Assembly (NCBI GenBank): GCA_907163345.1
Contig: CAJQUN010001325.1
Coordinates: forward strand, 1-64,000
Origin: Haberlea rhodopensis
Taxonomy: Eukaryota > Streptophyta > Magnoliopsida > Lamiales > Gesneriaceae
Length of the DNA: 64,000 bases
Reading direction: 5' to 3'
Positions within the stretch are counted from its first letter, which is position 1, and each line of letters opens with the position of its first letter. The notes under the pieces are model-generated. The model did not search any database and was not told the DNA's origin. It was given only the letters and a program-made list of their open reading frames with translations. This document shows, in pieces, positions 11,303 through 23,215 of the stretch. The position numbers and the translations under genes were made by a program.

Positions 11303-14300
11303 ATGGCAAAAGAATCATTGACGAAATCGGAGAACAAGCAAGAAGTTGAAACACCGGATAAATTCAAGCGACAATGCCCCAGAAATTCTCATGAATACGA
11401 AGATGATCCCGCGAAACTCTCGAAAGAAGATAGACGAATCAATGGGGCATTGTTAGCTAGCTACAAACCCAGTTATTGCATGAAGCGTGCCAATTGGAGT
11501 TTACAATGTGAAGGCAAAAGCTTGCGATCTCAGCATAGGAAGAAGCTGCAATGGCTCCTCAAAAAACTTATTAAGACGCGTAATTGGACAGAAGCGGGTG
11601 GCGTGTTGAGTGTATTGCTCCAAGGGAGTGGCAGGGATCAGTCTCCCTCTCGAAATCGCGCCAAGTATTGGGTACCAATTTATCTTCTTATGCCCTTGAT
11701 ATTCTCTTGGTTTTTACCTTTTTCACTCATGAGATTGAAAATACCAATCTTTGTGCCTGAACTCAAATGAATTTGATTCTTTTTACCTTCCAATTCTCAA
11801 AATTGACTCAGAAGTCATTAGTATGTTTTTTATTCAAGAATTTCATCTGTATAAGAATGTGGTCCAGTATAAGTCGCATGATCATTCGTTTAGCTTTTGA
11901 TTGGCTGCATCTCTAAACTATGTTGCTTTGGATTTTCCTTGATAGACATTGGAAACATAGTAAGTATTCGTATCCAAACTTTCTGCAGGCTGCATTAGAG
12001 CTTCTCAATTATATTAAGGATGGGAATATCAACTCAAAAAAAGCTCGGAATGTCTATGAACTGTGGATGAAAAAGATTGGACCATTGAAAAATTGGTCAG
12101 AAAGGGTACTGTACAGAATTATAATTTTTTGCTTAAAAGCTTTATTGGTCTGGAAATTTTATTTGAATAATAGAACAAAACTTTCTACATAGCTAGATTA
12201 AAATGCTCATACTCTTAACCTTTGTGCATGTGAACGCTACACAAAATCTCAATTCAAAAGGGTTTTTTTCTTAATTAATGGATGTTGTTTGTGTTGAGCA
12301 GAATAGATTTGCAGTGCAAGTGGAGTTTATTCTTTTTTGCCTCCAACATGGGAATACAGAGAATGCACATCAAGCGGCTCTTTGGTATGGTTCTTGTTTT
12401 TAGATACGCCTCTTTCTAGTTGTTGAGAAATAGTGCTATCTCTCTAACTTATGGGGTTCTTATTATTATCCATTAGCTCCTAGAAGTTCTGGAAAGTGCA
12501 CATATTAATCCTTAATCTCTGAAATCAGTTATTACCTTTACGTTTTCTGACAATCTCTGGTTTGAACCAACATTGTTGATCAGCCTCATGCAGGAAAGGG
12601 GCTTTTGCAACGACCCTGTGTCAAATTTGGTTGTTGGGTTGGTATTTTATGAGCTGTGGTATTCTGGCATTCCAAAAGAGTTACAGTTAACAGAGATGGA
12701 CTCATCTGGCACGTTTATGCAAGCAAATACATCTGTAGGTGGTATTTACTTGTCAATAAATAATTCGGAGGAAAATGATGTTCTTGAAGCAGGAGGTGCT
12801 AAATCTCCCTTACGGGGTGATTCAAACTCCTCTGTTGCCAACGAAAAGGAAGCATTTGAAGATAACTGTGACCAACTCAACGAAAAACCAATGGAAATTG
12901 ATGAAAAACTGGGAGAAGAAACTTATCATCCCGCCATTCAGCCTCGAGGTTTTTACATGAATTCTACTCAGGGTAGCGGACAAAGGAATTATTCTTTCTC
13001 TGATTATAGTGATGATCAGCCTTGTGCCTCTATTTTTTATACCCAAGGTTAGTTTAAGAACCCCCGCCCCTTTTGCTCCCTCATCAACTGCTCAAACATG
13101 AAGTTTTTTGCAAGCTAACTTTTCAAAGCTTGTGCAAACTATAGGTCAACTACCTCCATGGTTATTGCCTTTAAAATTGCCCAGTTCTCATGAAATATTG
13201 GAGGATGCTATGCGTATGCACAAAAAATTGCGTAATGACTTCTATATAAGTGCGGTGAAGTACTTACGTGTTGCCCTATACTCAAAACCTCCAGTAATCG
13301 AGGCTTTTCACCCTTTAATACAGGTAATTCATCCTGTTTCACTAAAATAACGAAAATAGATTATTGTTTTTCATTCTTAGAAGTAATTATATTAAACTTT
13401 TCTTGCAAATCATTATATTACTTTTTTATATATAAATGTGATTTTCTGTCCCTATTTCTGCAATTTGGGTTCATAATTGCTCTCTTGCGGGATTGTGAAG
13501 TTGACCTCGAAGTTGCCACTTGTAGGTGGTTGTCATATTCTGGATAAATTTTGGGAGCACCTGTTGGTAATTGGCATAATATTTAATGTATGGTATAGGT
13601 GACTAGTTTTATTTGAAATGGTTGTCCTTGGTTTTCCTTACTCTGCAATAATATGGTTTATTTGAAACTCGACACTTAATTGCATACACTATGCCATATT
13701 TGGTGAAATCATTCTTCATGTGTAATGTTTCAACATAATTTTAAAACTATTTCCTTGCTAAGTAGTTGCTGCATGCACATTAGATACAACCACTCAAGGC
13801 ACAACTATGATCATTTTATTTTCCACTTTAATTTCTTATTTTAATTTCTCAATGTCCCGAATGTATTTAAACCTCCAGGAAAAAAATTGTCCTGGATAAA
13901 ACAAGAGATTGCGAAATAAAAAGAAAAAATTAACAGTAAAAATCAGCAGCGGCAATTGGCCATTTGTCTTTCTCTAGATGGCACATCAAGTTGCGGGGCC
14001 ATACTATCTTTCTTGGTGTTTTCGTAGTTTTAAATTTGTGCAGCTACTATGTGCCCCATGCATAATGGCCTATACTCTTGGAATTTATATTGCTGACTGC
14101 TCGGAATTTTGTTACTAGATGCTGCTTTTTGGAGATCAGGTCAGCGAGGCCCTTGGTGAACTTGAAAATATGTCTCAGTACTCAGATTCGGTTGTACAAC
14201 TGAGGTATACCAAACCAATTATTTGATATGGACGTTTAGGTGTACCAAATTGTAACACAAATAACGCATCTGGTGCTGATGGTAAAATATTATCAAGAAA

Positions 14301-15750
14301 TATCTAACATCATTATACATATGCATGCTCTGGGAGAATCATCAAAGATAACTCATCAAGATATATTTAAATGTCGCTAACAGTCCTGTGGTGATCATAT
14401 GGAGATCCTGAATAATAATAAGCTATCTTGAAACCAATTTCTCCCAAGTGGTAAAACACAGGATTTGTGATAGACGGCCAAATTGGGGGTTTTGGGGGAA
14501 GAAAGCAGGGGTGGAGTAGGTCGATTCAATGGAATTGAGGGGCGAAATGTTCATTCTTAAACTTCACATAAAATTCAAATTTTTCTGTTTATTGTGGTGA
14601 TCTTGGAATTTGCCACCCCCTCTCTGCTGCTTTAATTCTTAATATTTTCTCCTATATATGGTAATATCTGATGCATTTGCTAAAACTAACTACATTGATT
14701 GTCTCCATAGCTTTCATTGCAGGGTTTATGCTTGTGATACATACACAATAAATTGGATATCCGTATCTCTAAATGTCAGTAAACTTGTTTGTATTTACAG
14801 AAATTTTGTTGCTATTGCTGCAGACTGAAAGCAGGTCTAGTGGAGCATTTTGATGGTGAAAATCATGTCAAACTCTGTACATGCTTTGAGGAAATTTTGA
14901 AGAAGGATCCAACATGTGGTGACTCATTGGCAAAACTTTTTCGTTTACATCAACGTGGTATGTTATCAGTTCAAACTGAGGTCTTCCTCGTGTTTTTCTG
15001 TTGTGCAAACGTGTTTCTAAATTTATGAGCATTTCATATGCAAATGTGCAATCTGTCTATATAAGGTGCCCTTGGACGTTCCCCAGATTTAATAGTCTCA
15101 AAAATGAAAAATATGTTCCAGGGGAATACCACACTGAGAATCTGGTGGAGATGATAGCCTTACACCTAGATGCAACGTATGGAACCTGCATCACGTGGAA
15201 GGAGTTAGCATCTTGCTTCTTGAAACTCTCTCAATGTGAAGAAGACAGAATTTCCGCATGTGGTGATGACGGCGATCAATGCAGTCAAGAATTTATGGGG
15301 GGTTCTAACAAGATCCCGGAAATATTCGTTAAAAGTGAATCTGAAAAATCTTGGAGATTTCGTTTTAGATGGTGGCTGAGACGTCATTTCCAGAACAGCA
15401 TCCTCAAGTCAGATGTTACTTCAGGTACTCAAAAATCCAAGTCTTTTTTGTTTCGCGTTCCACTTATTTATTGTATAATAATTATACGAGCCCTTTAAAA
15501 GAGAAGATGATTCAAGTGTTGGAAATACCAGTCTAGTTTGTATTGCATCCGGTTTTATTGTTCTTTGTGACATGTCACAGGCGACGTGCAGCGGTTGACA
15601 TACAAAGCAGCGGCAGCTTCACATATTTATGGACGAGATTGTAGATATGTTGGCACGACTATCGCGTATTTAGAGAAAGAGGCTGATATGGAAATGTATT
15701 CTGTCTTACAAACGCATGTTTTGAATTCTGTTGGATTTTATATTCAGTAA
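11303..15750 (+). CDS. TAF1A-like RNA polymerase I factor subunit
   Basis: The gene has nine exons with GT-AG borders that keep frame: 11303-11671, 11989-12105, 12302-12384, 12584-13047, 13145-13323, 14119-14204, 14824-14957, 15122-15424 and 15581-15750. They give 634 residues and end in TAA. The protein begins MAKESLTKSENK and is mostly helical. Its SRNRAKYW, then NSKKARNVYELWMKKIG, then the C-terminal RLTYKAAAASHIYGR block and LQTHVLNSVGFY match plant proteins annotated as TBP-associated factor of RNA polymerase I, subunit A. By that family it would help load Pol I on rDNA promoters in the nucleolus; this is family knowledge, not visible in the sequence. A low-complexity acidic insert (about residues 215-330) sits in exon 4. 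The gene looks intact. Confidence 0.82.
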
Positions 15751-16211
15751 ACGGCAACTCTTTAAAAATTTCTTTTTTAATTTATTATGCTTAAAACTAA
15801 TTGTGCGCTAGATTTCTCGGGTTTCAAGTCTTAAGTTTGAATCATATCAAGTTTATGCATGAGTAAATTGTACTGAAAAGTTTGCATATGTAATATGTTT
15901 TGTTGGATAAAGTTGATCATGGGTTTAAAATCAAATTTAGTGATATCATTATGATATATGTACATATATACATTTCCCCACTTGTTACACATATTTTGTT
16001 TAGATTTATTTTCCCATTAAATTTTATGTTCAATATTTTGTCACGATAATAACAGTAAAAATGATTTGTTATATAGATAATACAAAATATACATTCTCTT
16101 AACATAAATTACCAAAATATTTTTCCGCAAAATATTGCACATTCTAAACAATACCTAAGATTTTTCGAGGAGTTGCAACATTGTGAAATTGGAGAAATAC
16201 TTATATACATC
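15751..16211. other. 3' flank of the TAF1A-like gene
   Basis: AT-rich sequence, probably including the 3' UTR. No other feature seen. Confidence 0.5.
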
Positions 16212-16830
16212 TAGAGCTGTCAGAATGGGTCAGCCCGATCAAAATGGGCTGGCTCGCCCAACCCACGGTCCAAACAGGCCCAACCTGTTTGGGCTTGCCT
16301 CCAGGTGGGTTGGGAAAACCCCGACCCAAAGTGGGCCGGGGGTTGGGGTGGGCTGGCCCTTCGAAATATATTTTTTTAAATTTTAACTTTTTTAAAAAAA
16401 AAATTAATTTAATTTTTTTTAATGAAACTTCAAAAAAACATTTCCAACTAAACTTGCCGAACCTGAAACTGATGCTAGAAGAGTACTGAAACTTGTTTCA
16501 GGTTTTATCTAGATATTAACACTGCTATTAAAAAAACTTGATCAGTGAATCAGTATTTTACTCAATTTGAAATACTTGTTGCAACTTTCAAGCAAGACCA
16601 AATGAAAAATATATAGTAGATCGAATGCTTCAATGTAATATTAAGTTTCTATCTATGAATTAAGCCTAAAAAAATGGGGCCAACCTGTGGGCCAGCCCGC
16701 TAACGCGGGTTGGCCCGACAAAACCCGCGGCCCATTTGGGCCAGCCCGTATAGGTCCGCCGGCTGGCGGGCCTTAAAAATGCTGGCCCATTGGGCCAGGC
16801 TCGCAGGTCTGGCCTATTTTGACAGTTCTA
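16212..16830. mobile_element. Non-autonomous hAT element, 619 bp, exact 8-bp TSD
   Basis: The ends are TAGAGCTGTCAGAATGGG and, reading in from the right, TAGAACTGTCAAAATAGG. The element is flanked by an exact 8-bp direct repeat TATACATC at 16204-16211 and 16831-16838. Subterminal regions are full of GGGCC, GGCCC and GGTTGGGC motifs pointing towards each other. The AT-rich centre codes for nothing. It is a deletion derivative needing a transposase from elsewhere. Confidence 0.92.
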
Positions 16831-16883
16831 TATACATCCGGTTGATCTTCACTTATACACGTAAAATAATTGTATAATAATAA

Positions 16884-16937
16884 ATTATAGTATTGTAATA
16901 ATCATAGTAATAATAATAATCATAATAATAATAAAAT
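16884..16937. repeat. TAA/AAT-rich microsatellite
   Basis: Imperfect ATAATA trinucleotide repeats immediately before the fold-back repeat. Confidence 0.7.
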
Positions 16938-17325
16938 ATGGGTTTTTGGCAGATTACCTCCCTACAGTTTCCCAAATAGACGGATTTTGAAAATATGTAT
17001 TTTATCCCCATGTGGTTTACAAAGACAGTTTATCCCCATGTGCTTTTGAAAATAGGCATTTTACCCCCTGTGATTTGTGAAAATATGCATTTTATCCCCG
17101 TGTGGTTTATAAGATATATATTTTACCCCTATGTGTAGGTCACAAACTATAAGGAGGGGTAAAATGCATATTTTCACAAATCACGCGGGGATAAAATGTA
17201 TATTTTCAAACCACAGCGGTAAACTGCCTATTTTGTAAATCACTGGGGGTAAAATGCATATTTTCAAACTATAGGAAAATAATTTGCCTATTTGATAAAC
17301 TACAAGAGAGTTATTTGCCACTAAA
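16938..17325. repeat. Fold-back repeat built of short units
   Basis: The left half has repeated units of about 35 bases around TGTGGTTTNNAAAATATGCATTTTATCCCC. The right half carries the reverse complement (GGGGTAAAATGCATATTTTC). Outer ends GGCAGATTACCTCCCTACAG and, reading in from the right, GGCAAATAACTCTCTTGTAG are inverted copies. A related element lies at 27835-28940. Confidence 0.75.
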
Positions 17326-17801
17326 TCAATAAAATATAATCATAATCATAATAGTTACCAATACAAATAAAAATATAATAATAAAATCTTTAATTTTTTC
17401 CGATTTTAACCCCCCGGCTACTTTAATTTTATTTAGCGGACGGGTTTGGACTTTGGAACCCTGGCCCCTCAAAAGGTTATAAAAACTGTCCAAGGCAGGC
17501 GCATGAAGTAGTCTCTTGCAGCCAGGGCGGAGGGAGCGGGTGCGGGGCAGCAACCGCAATCCAAGGCGTGGTTGGTGAAAAAGCACGAGTATATTTTTTT
17601 ACGTTTATAGTTGAGCATTAAATTTCTCCCTCCCACCATCGTGACAATCATTTCATTCCAGCTAGCGTGACAAAACAAACACTAGTCCCTACCCCATTCC
17701 CCATCGTACATATATTATTACCAATTATGATATTTTAACGTAAAATTTCTCTATCTGCCCCAAGATTTGCGTTTTTGGAGACTATAATCCATTTATTTAA
17801 G

Positions 17802-19355
17802 ATGGCGGGGGGGTATAGGGCCGAAGACGACTACGATTACCTCTTCAAGTTGGTGTTGATCGGCGATTCGGGTGTCGGAAAATCGAATTTATTGTCGAGG
17901 TTTACCCGGAATGAGTTCAGCTTGGAGTCAAAATCAACCATTGGAGTGGAATTCGCCACGCGCAGCATTCGTGTTGACGATAAGGTGGTCAAGGCTCAGA
18001 TTTGGGACACCGCTGGCCAAGAAAGGTACAATGATTTTCTCAACTGTTATTACTCGGTTCCTTTCGTAATCATTGTTTTTATTTATATTTCCAATTGTAT
18101 TTCATTTTTTTGTTTTTATTTTTGAGCAATTGGATTCGGAAGTCACTGATGTTTGTATTTTGAACTTAAGAAGGGGGTTAGGGTTTAGTTCAAGGTGTTT
18201 GGAAAATTGTTGGTTTGTTTATATTTTGGGTGTTAAATTAGCTGTATCTGTGTTTGGTGGGGGAGGGGGATCGAAGCAAAATGTCATCGGATTTTGAGAA
18301 TGGGGACTGAATCGAAAATTGAATTTCAATGAGGTTAAATCTACCTTATGTATATGTACATGCAATTTTAATTAAAAGGAATATGTGTTTGGGCTAAAAT
18401 AAGGAGATATTTCGATTTGGGCAACTAAAATCTCGTTGATTGATATGACCGAGCTCGTGGGATAGAATACTGAGCTCTAATGGCACGGACTATTTGGTAG
18501 TGAGTTAGAAAAAATAGTGACTTTTCTCTTAGTTTTTTTGTCGAATGTGAAAGTAAACAACATTTACCCCTCATGGTTATAAGGTCGAAGTTAACAACTT
18601 ACTATTCACTGGTCAAATATGAAATGAAATTCTGTTCCAATGTGTAGACATGTACTTTGCATGTCAGAAAATGCCGGCTTTTCTGCATCGTGTTATTCTC
18701 AAGGATCTCGGGAACTTGTGTGCTAAACTTGATTAAAACTAAGAACTCGCTTGTAGCATATAAGCTATTCGATTCTATTGCAAGTGTTGCCAAACTTTGC
18801 CTCGTGTCCATCAAAAAGTAGGAACTTGTATGGTGTTGGTTGAACCACATTTTATGGTCTCAGTTTATTTGTTGCCATCGTTTATAAGCACATATAAGTC
18901 GTGTTTTTCTGACTGCCTTCAGATACCGTGCAATTACAAGTGCCTACTATAGAGGAGCTGTTGGCGCATTGCTTGTTTTTGATGTCACCAGACATGTCAC
19001 ATTTGAGAATGTCGAGAGATGGTTAAAAGAGCTTCGAGATCACACAGACCAAAATATTGTGATCATGCTTGTGGGCAACAAGGCAGATTTACGTCACCTA
19101 CGTGCTGTTTCCACAGAGGATGGCAAAGCTTTTGCTGAGAGGGAGAAAACCTATTTTATGGAGACATCTGCGCTTGAGTCGATGAATGTTGAGAATGCTT
19201 TCACCGAAGTACTCACCCAAATATATCATGTCGTTATTCGTAAAGCACTTGATATTGGAGATGATCCTGCAGCCTTGCCCAAAGGGCAAACCATAAATGT
19301 TGGGACCAAGGATGATGTTTCAGCTGTGAAAAAGATAGGTTGCTGCTCCGTATGA
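17802..19355 (+). CDS. RABA1: RABA1-type small GTPase
   Basis: Two exons, 17802-18025 and 18923-19355, encode 218 residues, the usual RABA length. The start MAGGYRAEDDYDYLFK is the conserved RABA1 N-terminus. Visible motifs are the P-loop GDSGVGKS (21-28), the switch I region with SKSTIGVEF, WDTAGQE (G3), NKAD (G4) and ETSAL (G5). The intron splits the arginine codon just after GQE, before YRAITSAYYRGA. The hypervariable tail ends GCCSV, a double-cysteine geranylgeranylation site. RABA1 proteins act at the trans-Golgi and recycling endosome in traffic to the plasma membrane and cell wall. The exact RABA1 member cannot be fixed. All catalytic motifs are intact. Confidence 0.95.
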
Positions 19356-20227
19356 TCTCAAAGTTACTGATAACTTGGTGGCGGATTGGCCTTATAATCC
19401 AGGAGTGAGATGTCGATGGTTTCACTTGTACTTTCTACTCTGTCTACTACTCTGGTTCTGGAGCTTGGTTTCTTTCAATTTTTGTAGTTAGAAATGCGGA
19501 CATCTTCAGCGTTTCGCCTAGCTTCCCCCATTTGTATCGTATTGCTCATCGACTCTTGACAGCTTGTGTTGTATCATGTTCCAATTATTTTGGATGCTTT
19601 TGCTTTGTTGCCTTTCACCACCGTGTTTGTTTATATGTCGATTCAAACTCACCTTTCTTCTTAATGTGATCTAGGTTGCTCATGGACACGAAGTGATTAA
19701 CTTTAAAAATACGTTATCAATTAGACAAAAATCTACGCGGAATTATATTCGTAGCGTTTAGTTCTGCGATTTGGGATGCCAATTTCAATATTTGAAAGTT
19801 TATATATAATGATATCTTTATGTAGACAGGAATCACCAAAATTATAAAAGACTCAACACCTACCTATAAGGTGAAGACCATTGAATCTACTCATCTTGCT
19901 TCCATCTCCCAAATTCCTTGATCCCTCTCTACATGTCGCGTTAGGCACTCACATCCTAACCTTATGTGCTCCACAATCACCAAGTCTACGTCTCCTGTAG
20001 TCGGCAATTTAACTTAAGGTTGATCCAACATTCATGCATATTCAACATACAATGAGAGCTGTACATTTTAGAGAGAGAAATTAGGCCAATAAATGTTTGA
20101 AGACCTAGTCATGTCTCTGAAAGTATGTACATAAATACAAAATGTTTTCCATGGATTATGTAGTAATAAAGCCAAAGTCCCAATTTTGTAGAAACCGGTC
20201 TTTCAAAGACGATGGCCATCTGCTTAC
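19356..20227. other. Spacer including the RABA1 3' UTR
   Basis: The first 250 or so bases are the likely 3' UTR. No further gene, repeat or element recognised. Confidence 0.5.
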
Positions 20228-22455
20228 TAATCTTTAGGCTTGCAGCTTAAGGCTGTAGATTTGCATATTGAACAAGTGTTCTTCAGGGGCAGCCACTTCT
20301 TTATGCATCCACTGTGGTATTACATGACCGCAATCAAGAGTTCATCAGTCTGCAAAAAAAAAACCGAGTTAGCTCGCCAGTAATAAATCATGCATATAGT
20401 CGGCAGCAGGAGTGAGTATAAAGCATTATCTGAAAACAAGGAGAGGAGCCCGGGACTGGGAGGTGAGTAGGTCCATTTGTTCCTTCCAATTGTAAAAAAA
20501 CTTCAATTTTCAAGATTTTTTTTAATACCAAAAACGTAATCTCAACTCAGACAACAGATCTGAACATGGCAAAAATCCTCTTCTTCCCAAGTTAAGATCA
20601 CCAATATTAAGATTTAAGAGTCAACTTGTAAGATGGTAATGATTTGTGCTAACAAAATGTACACAAATTTCCGTATGGCAGAGAGGTAGAAAAACAGGAA
20701 ATCTCAAAGTTCTATATCATCTGATCCTGCTTTCTTTTCGGCCACTTTTTCTGGTGAAGAAATGCCGTTATTACTTGGGGATGCATTCGGACCAAACATG
20801 GAATAATAATTAGCAACAAAACCTGAGGTAAATTAGCATTTTTATAATATTCAGATATCGTTATTTATCACAGCAACCCTGGTTTATTGACAACAAAAAA
20901 TGATAAATGCTTCTAATCACTTAGATAGGATGATCGACCACCTGGCAACTGGAATACAGTTTTTTTTTAAAAATACCTGGCATACAACACAGAAATTGAT
21001 TTGCTCGTCCAGGGAAGGTGCCTCTTCAAGATTGAAACAAGATGCTGACAAGGTAAAAGTTCTTGTTTTCAAATTGTTTCGTCTAAATTCTTCGGGCAGT
21101 TCGGTGCCAACTGCCAACACTTCCTATTTGTTCTCCAAGAGCAAGGAGCTCCTGTCATATCAGAAACATTTCATTCTTCGGGGTATTATTTCATCATATG
21201 TTTGCCGGCAAGAAAACAAACACCCATGAATTGCTTCCCGATTACCTCATGAGATACATGTTGATCAATGGAGCCTCCTGCTTCATGGTATCCGGGAATC
21301 TCGATTATTGCAACTTCCTATAAATGGGCAGTCTTGTCGAGACTACGAGATGACGCAGCCACTGTTGATGGGAATTTAACATTGTAACCTCTCACCGCTT
21401 GCAAAGACAGGGTCGGATGATAAGGATTTTGATGGCCTTGAGGAATTGGAGGATTCAAGAAACCGTTTGAATTTCTGTTAGTGCCCGTTGCTTGATAACC
21501 TTGTAGGCCTATATTTCCGGTTTCGAGTTTCGACACAAGCTCCATTCACACCAGCTGCCATGCCAAGAAATGGAAAGATAATGAGGGTGCCTCATTAGAA
21601 TAGAGGATATATTCAATCCAAAGTAGGCAGAGAAACGAGTTATAAATCCAAAGGTAGATATTTACCACGCATGAAAGGTACATTGGGAGCTTGTGTCATG
21701 CAAAGGTGCCAATTGTTTGCACCAAAATGCATGCCCAACAACGGATTGCAATGAATCTGGGCAGGTGACACAACATAATATCCTTGGATCACACGATGAG
21801 ATCCAATTTCGACAATGGATGCCGGTTCATTCCCAGCATATCCTGGTGGCATAAAAGAAGCGGCATCCGTTGAAGTAACATCAGATTCAGCTGGCTGAGC
21901 AGCAGGAGCTGCAATAGAAGAACCGGGGCCGCTGAAGCATTATGATATTGGTAATTTGTTGGAACCCCTCCGCAATGTTTCTCTTAAATGGTGCTCTGAC
22001 ACCATCCACAAACGGTATGTTCCTAACATAAACTGTAGGAAGACCGACGACTCTCTGAGAGCTTGAAGGAGACAATTGATCATATGCCCCATGATTTACC
22101 GGAACATGGAATCCCTAATACCAGACGGAGGTGCCAAGTAAGGATTATAATGGCTGGATGGCGCAGTAACAGCTAAATCAAGATTAACGGCCGGATGCTG
22201 AGGCCGGACACTGTTGTACTGAGGCATCCCATAGAATAAAGCACCGTCATGATGTTCAGGGATGTGATGAAAATTAAAACTACGACGACTTTCCAGTTAG
22301 AAAACCACCATGTGGATACTGGGCTGAGGATAGTTTGCTACACTCCCATAAAAGATGCAAGTTTTAGGATGTAAATGGCTATAGCCTTGAGTATCTGATT
22401 CCGAATCAATCACACGACCATTGAATTGAGTGCTCCGGTGCCCCCATATCGAATG
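20228..22455 (-). pseudogene. RING-H2 E3 ligase (HIP1/RHG1A/MBR type), decayed
   Basis: Minus-strand blocks run in family order. The N-terminus near 22455 resembles MGHR..FNGRVIDSE with a one-base frame break in the G run, followed by HHDGALFYGMPQYN (about 22270-22210) and VYVRNIPFVDGVRAPFKR (about 22030). Then come NEPASIVEIGSHR (about 21820) and IGLQGYQATGTNRNSNGF (about 21500), the IPGYHEAGGSIDQH block (about 21290-21240), and LKTRTFTLSASCFNLEEAPS then FCVVCQ, the RING start (21120-20975). A last exon (about 20352-20228) gives TLDCGH, then YHSGCIKKWLPLKNTCSICK and a stop. Within that exon a base is inserted after CGH and the segment before TLDCGH is shortened, so the RING is broken. An early stop also follows residues near 22300. 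The intact family ubiquitinates transcription-related and other targets. Confidence 0.75.
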
Positions 22456-22689
22456 AGGTCCCTGCATCACTTGCACACGCTTAATTTAGAAATCAGAAAT
22501 TGAATTCAGATTACTCATTTTGTTGTAAATTCGAAATTCGGCAAACAAAGTTGACAAAACTATATTGTCAAAAAGAGATTTAAAGAAGTGTGACAAATAT
22601 GACACAGGCGAAGCATATGTGATGATATGTTTGTATATTGATTTTTTTTTTTGATCAGACAAAAACATATATAAAAGCGTACTGTTCCC

Positions 22690-23215
22690 CACCGAAATAT
22701 CTCTATCTGTTGCAATAGACGCCTAGGGAACCTAAAATCCAACCTTTCCTCCCCAATCCAGGCATCCTTCCAAATTTCTGTATCTCTACCACTACTTACT
22801 CTTCTTACCACCCCTTCTCTAAACCACCCTGAAATATCTTAAAAAATATATCTCCACAAATCTTTCCACCAGAAGGAGTGATTCCTGTTACCCCCGCCCC
22901 ACCCCCTAACATCGACTCGTAGTTGACAATTGATCCTCCCCTACTAACAGCCCCCAACCCCATTTTCCCAAAAGAGTCTTATGGAATAAATCCAAGTCCC
23001 TAACCCCCATCCCCCCATTAATTTCCGATTTGCAAATCTCAAACCATTTGACCCAGGCTAAGGCTATCTGAAGAGATTTTAATTTGGCTAGAACTTTCTT
23101 GGGAGCACGATAAAGGGAAAAGAAATAAACTGGTAGAGATGACAACATATCATTCAGCAGTACCTTACGTCCCCCTAGCGATAAACTCTTGTCCTCCCAG
23201 CAAGCCAGCCTTCTC
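22690..23215 (-). pseudogene. LINE reverse-transcriptase C-terminal fragment
   Basis: Minus-strand sequence reads LSSLPVYFFSLYRAPKKVL, then WVKWFEICKSEINGGMGVRD, then FHKTLLGKWGWGLL, then GRDTEIWKDAWIG. This is the region after the catalytic domain of plant L1-type LINE reverse transcriptases. Several stops and frame breaks are present. It is a short dead relic adjoining the upstream end of the decayed E3 ligase gene. Confidence 0.75.

Noticed and set aside
11941..11956. A 14-base micro-exon in the TAF1A-like gene
   Set aside because: Including it creates a stop at the join. Direct splicing from 11671 to 11989 keeps frame and matches the family.
17775..17801. Longer RABA1 start
   Set aside because: The codon at 17775 is TTG. 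The family start MAGGYRAEDD is the ATG at 17802.
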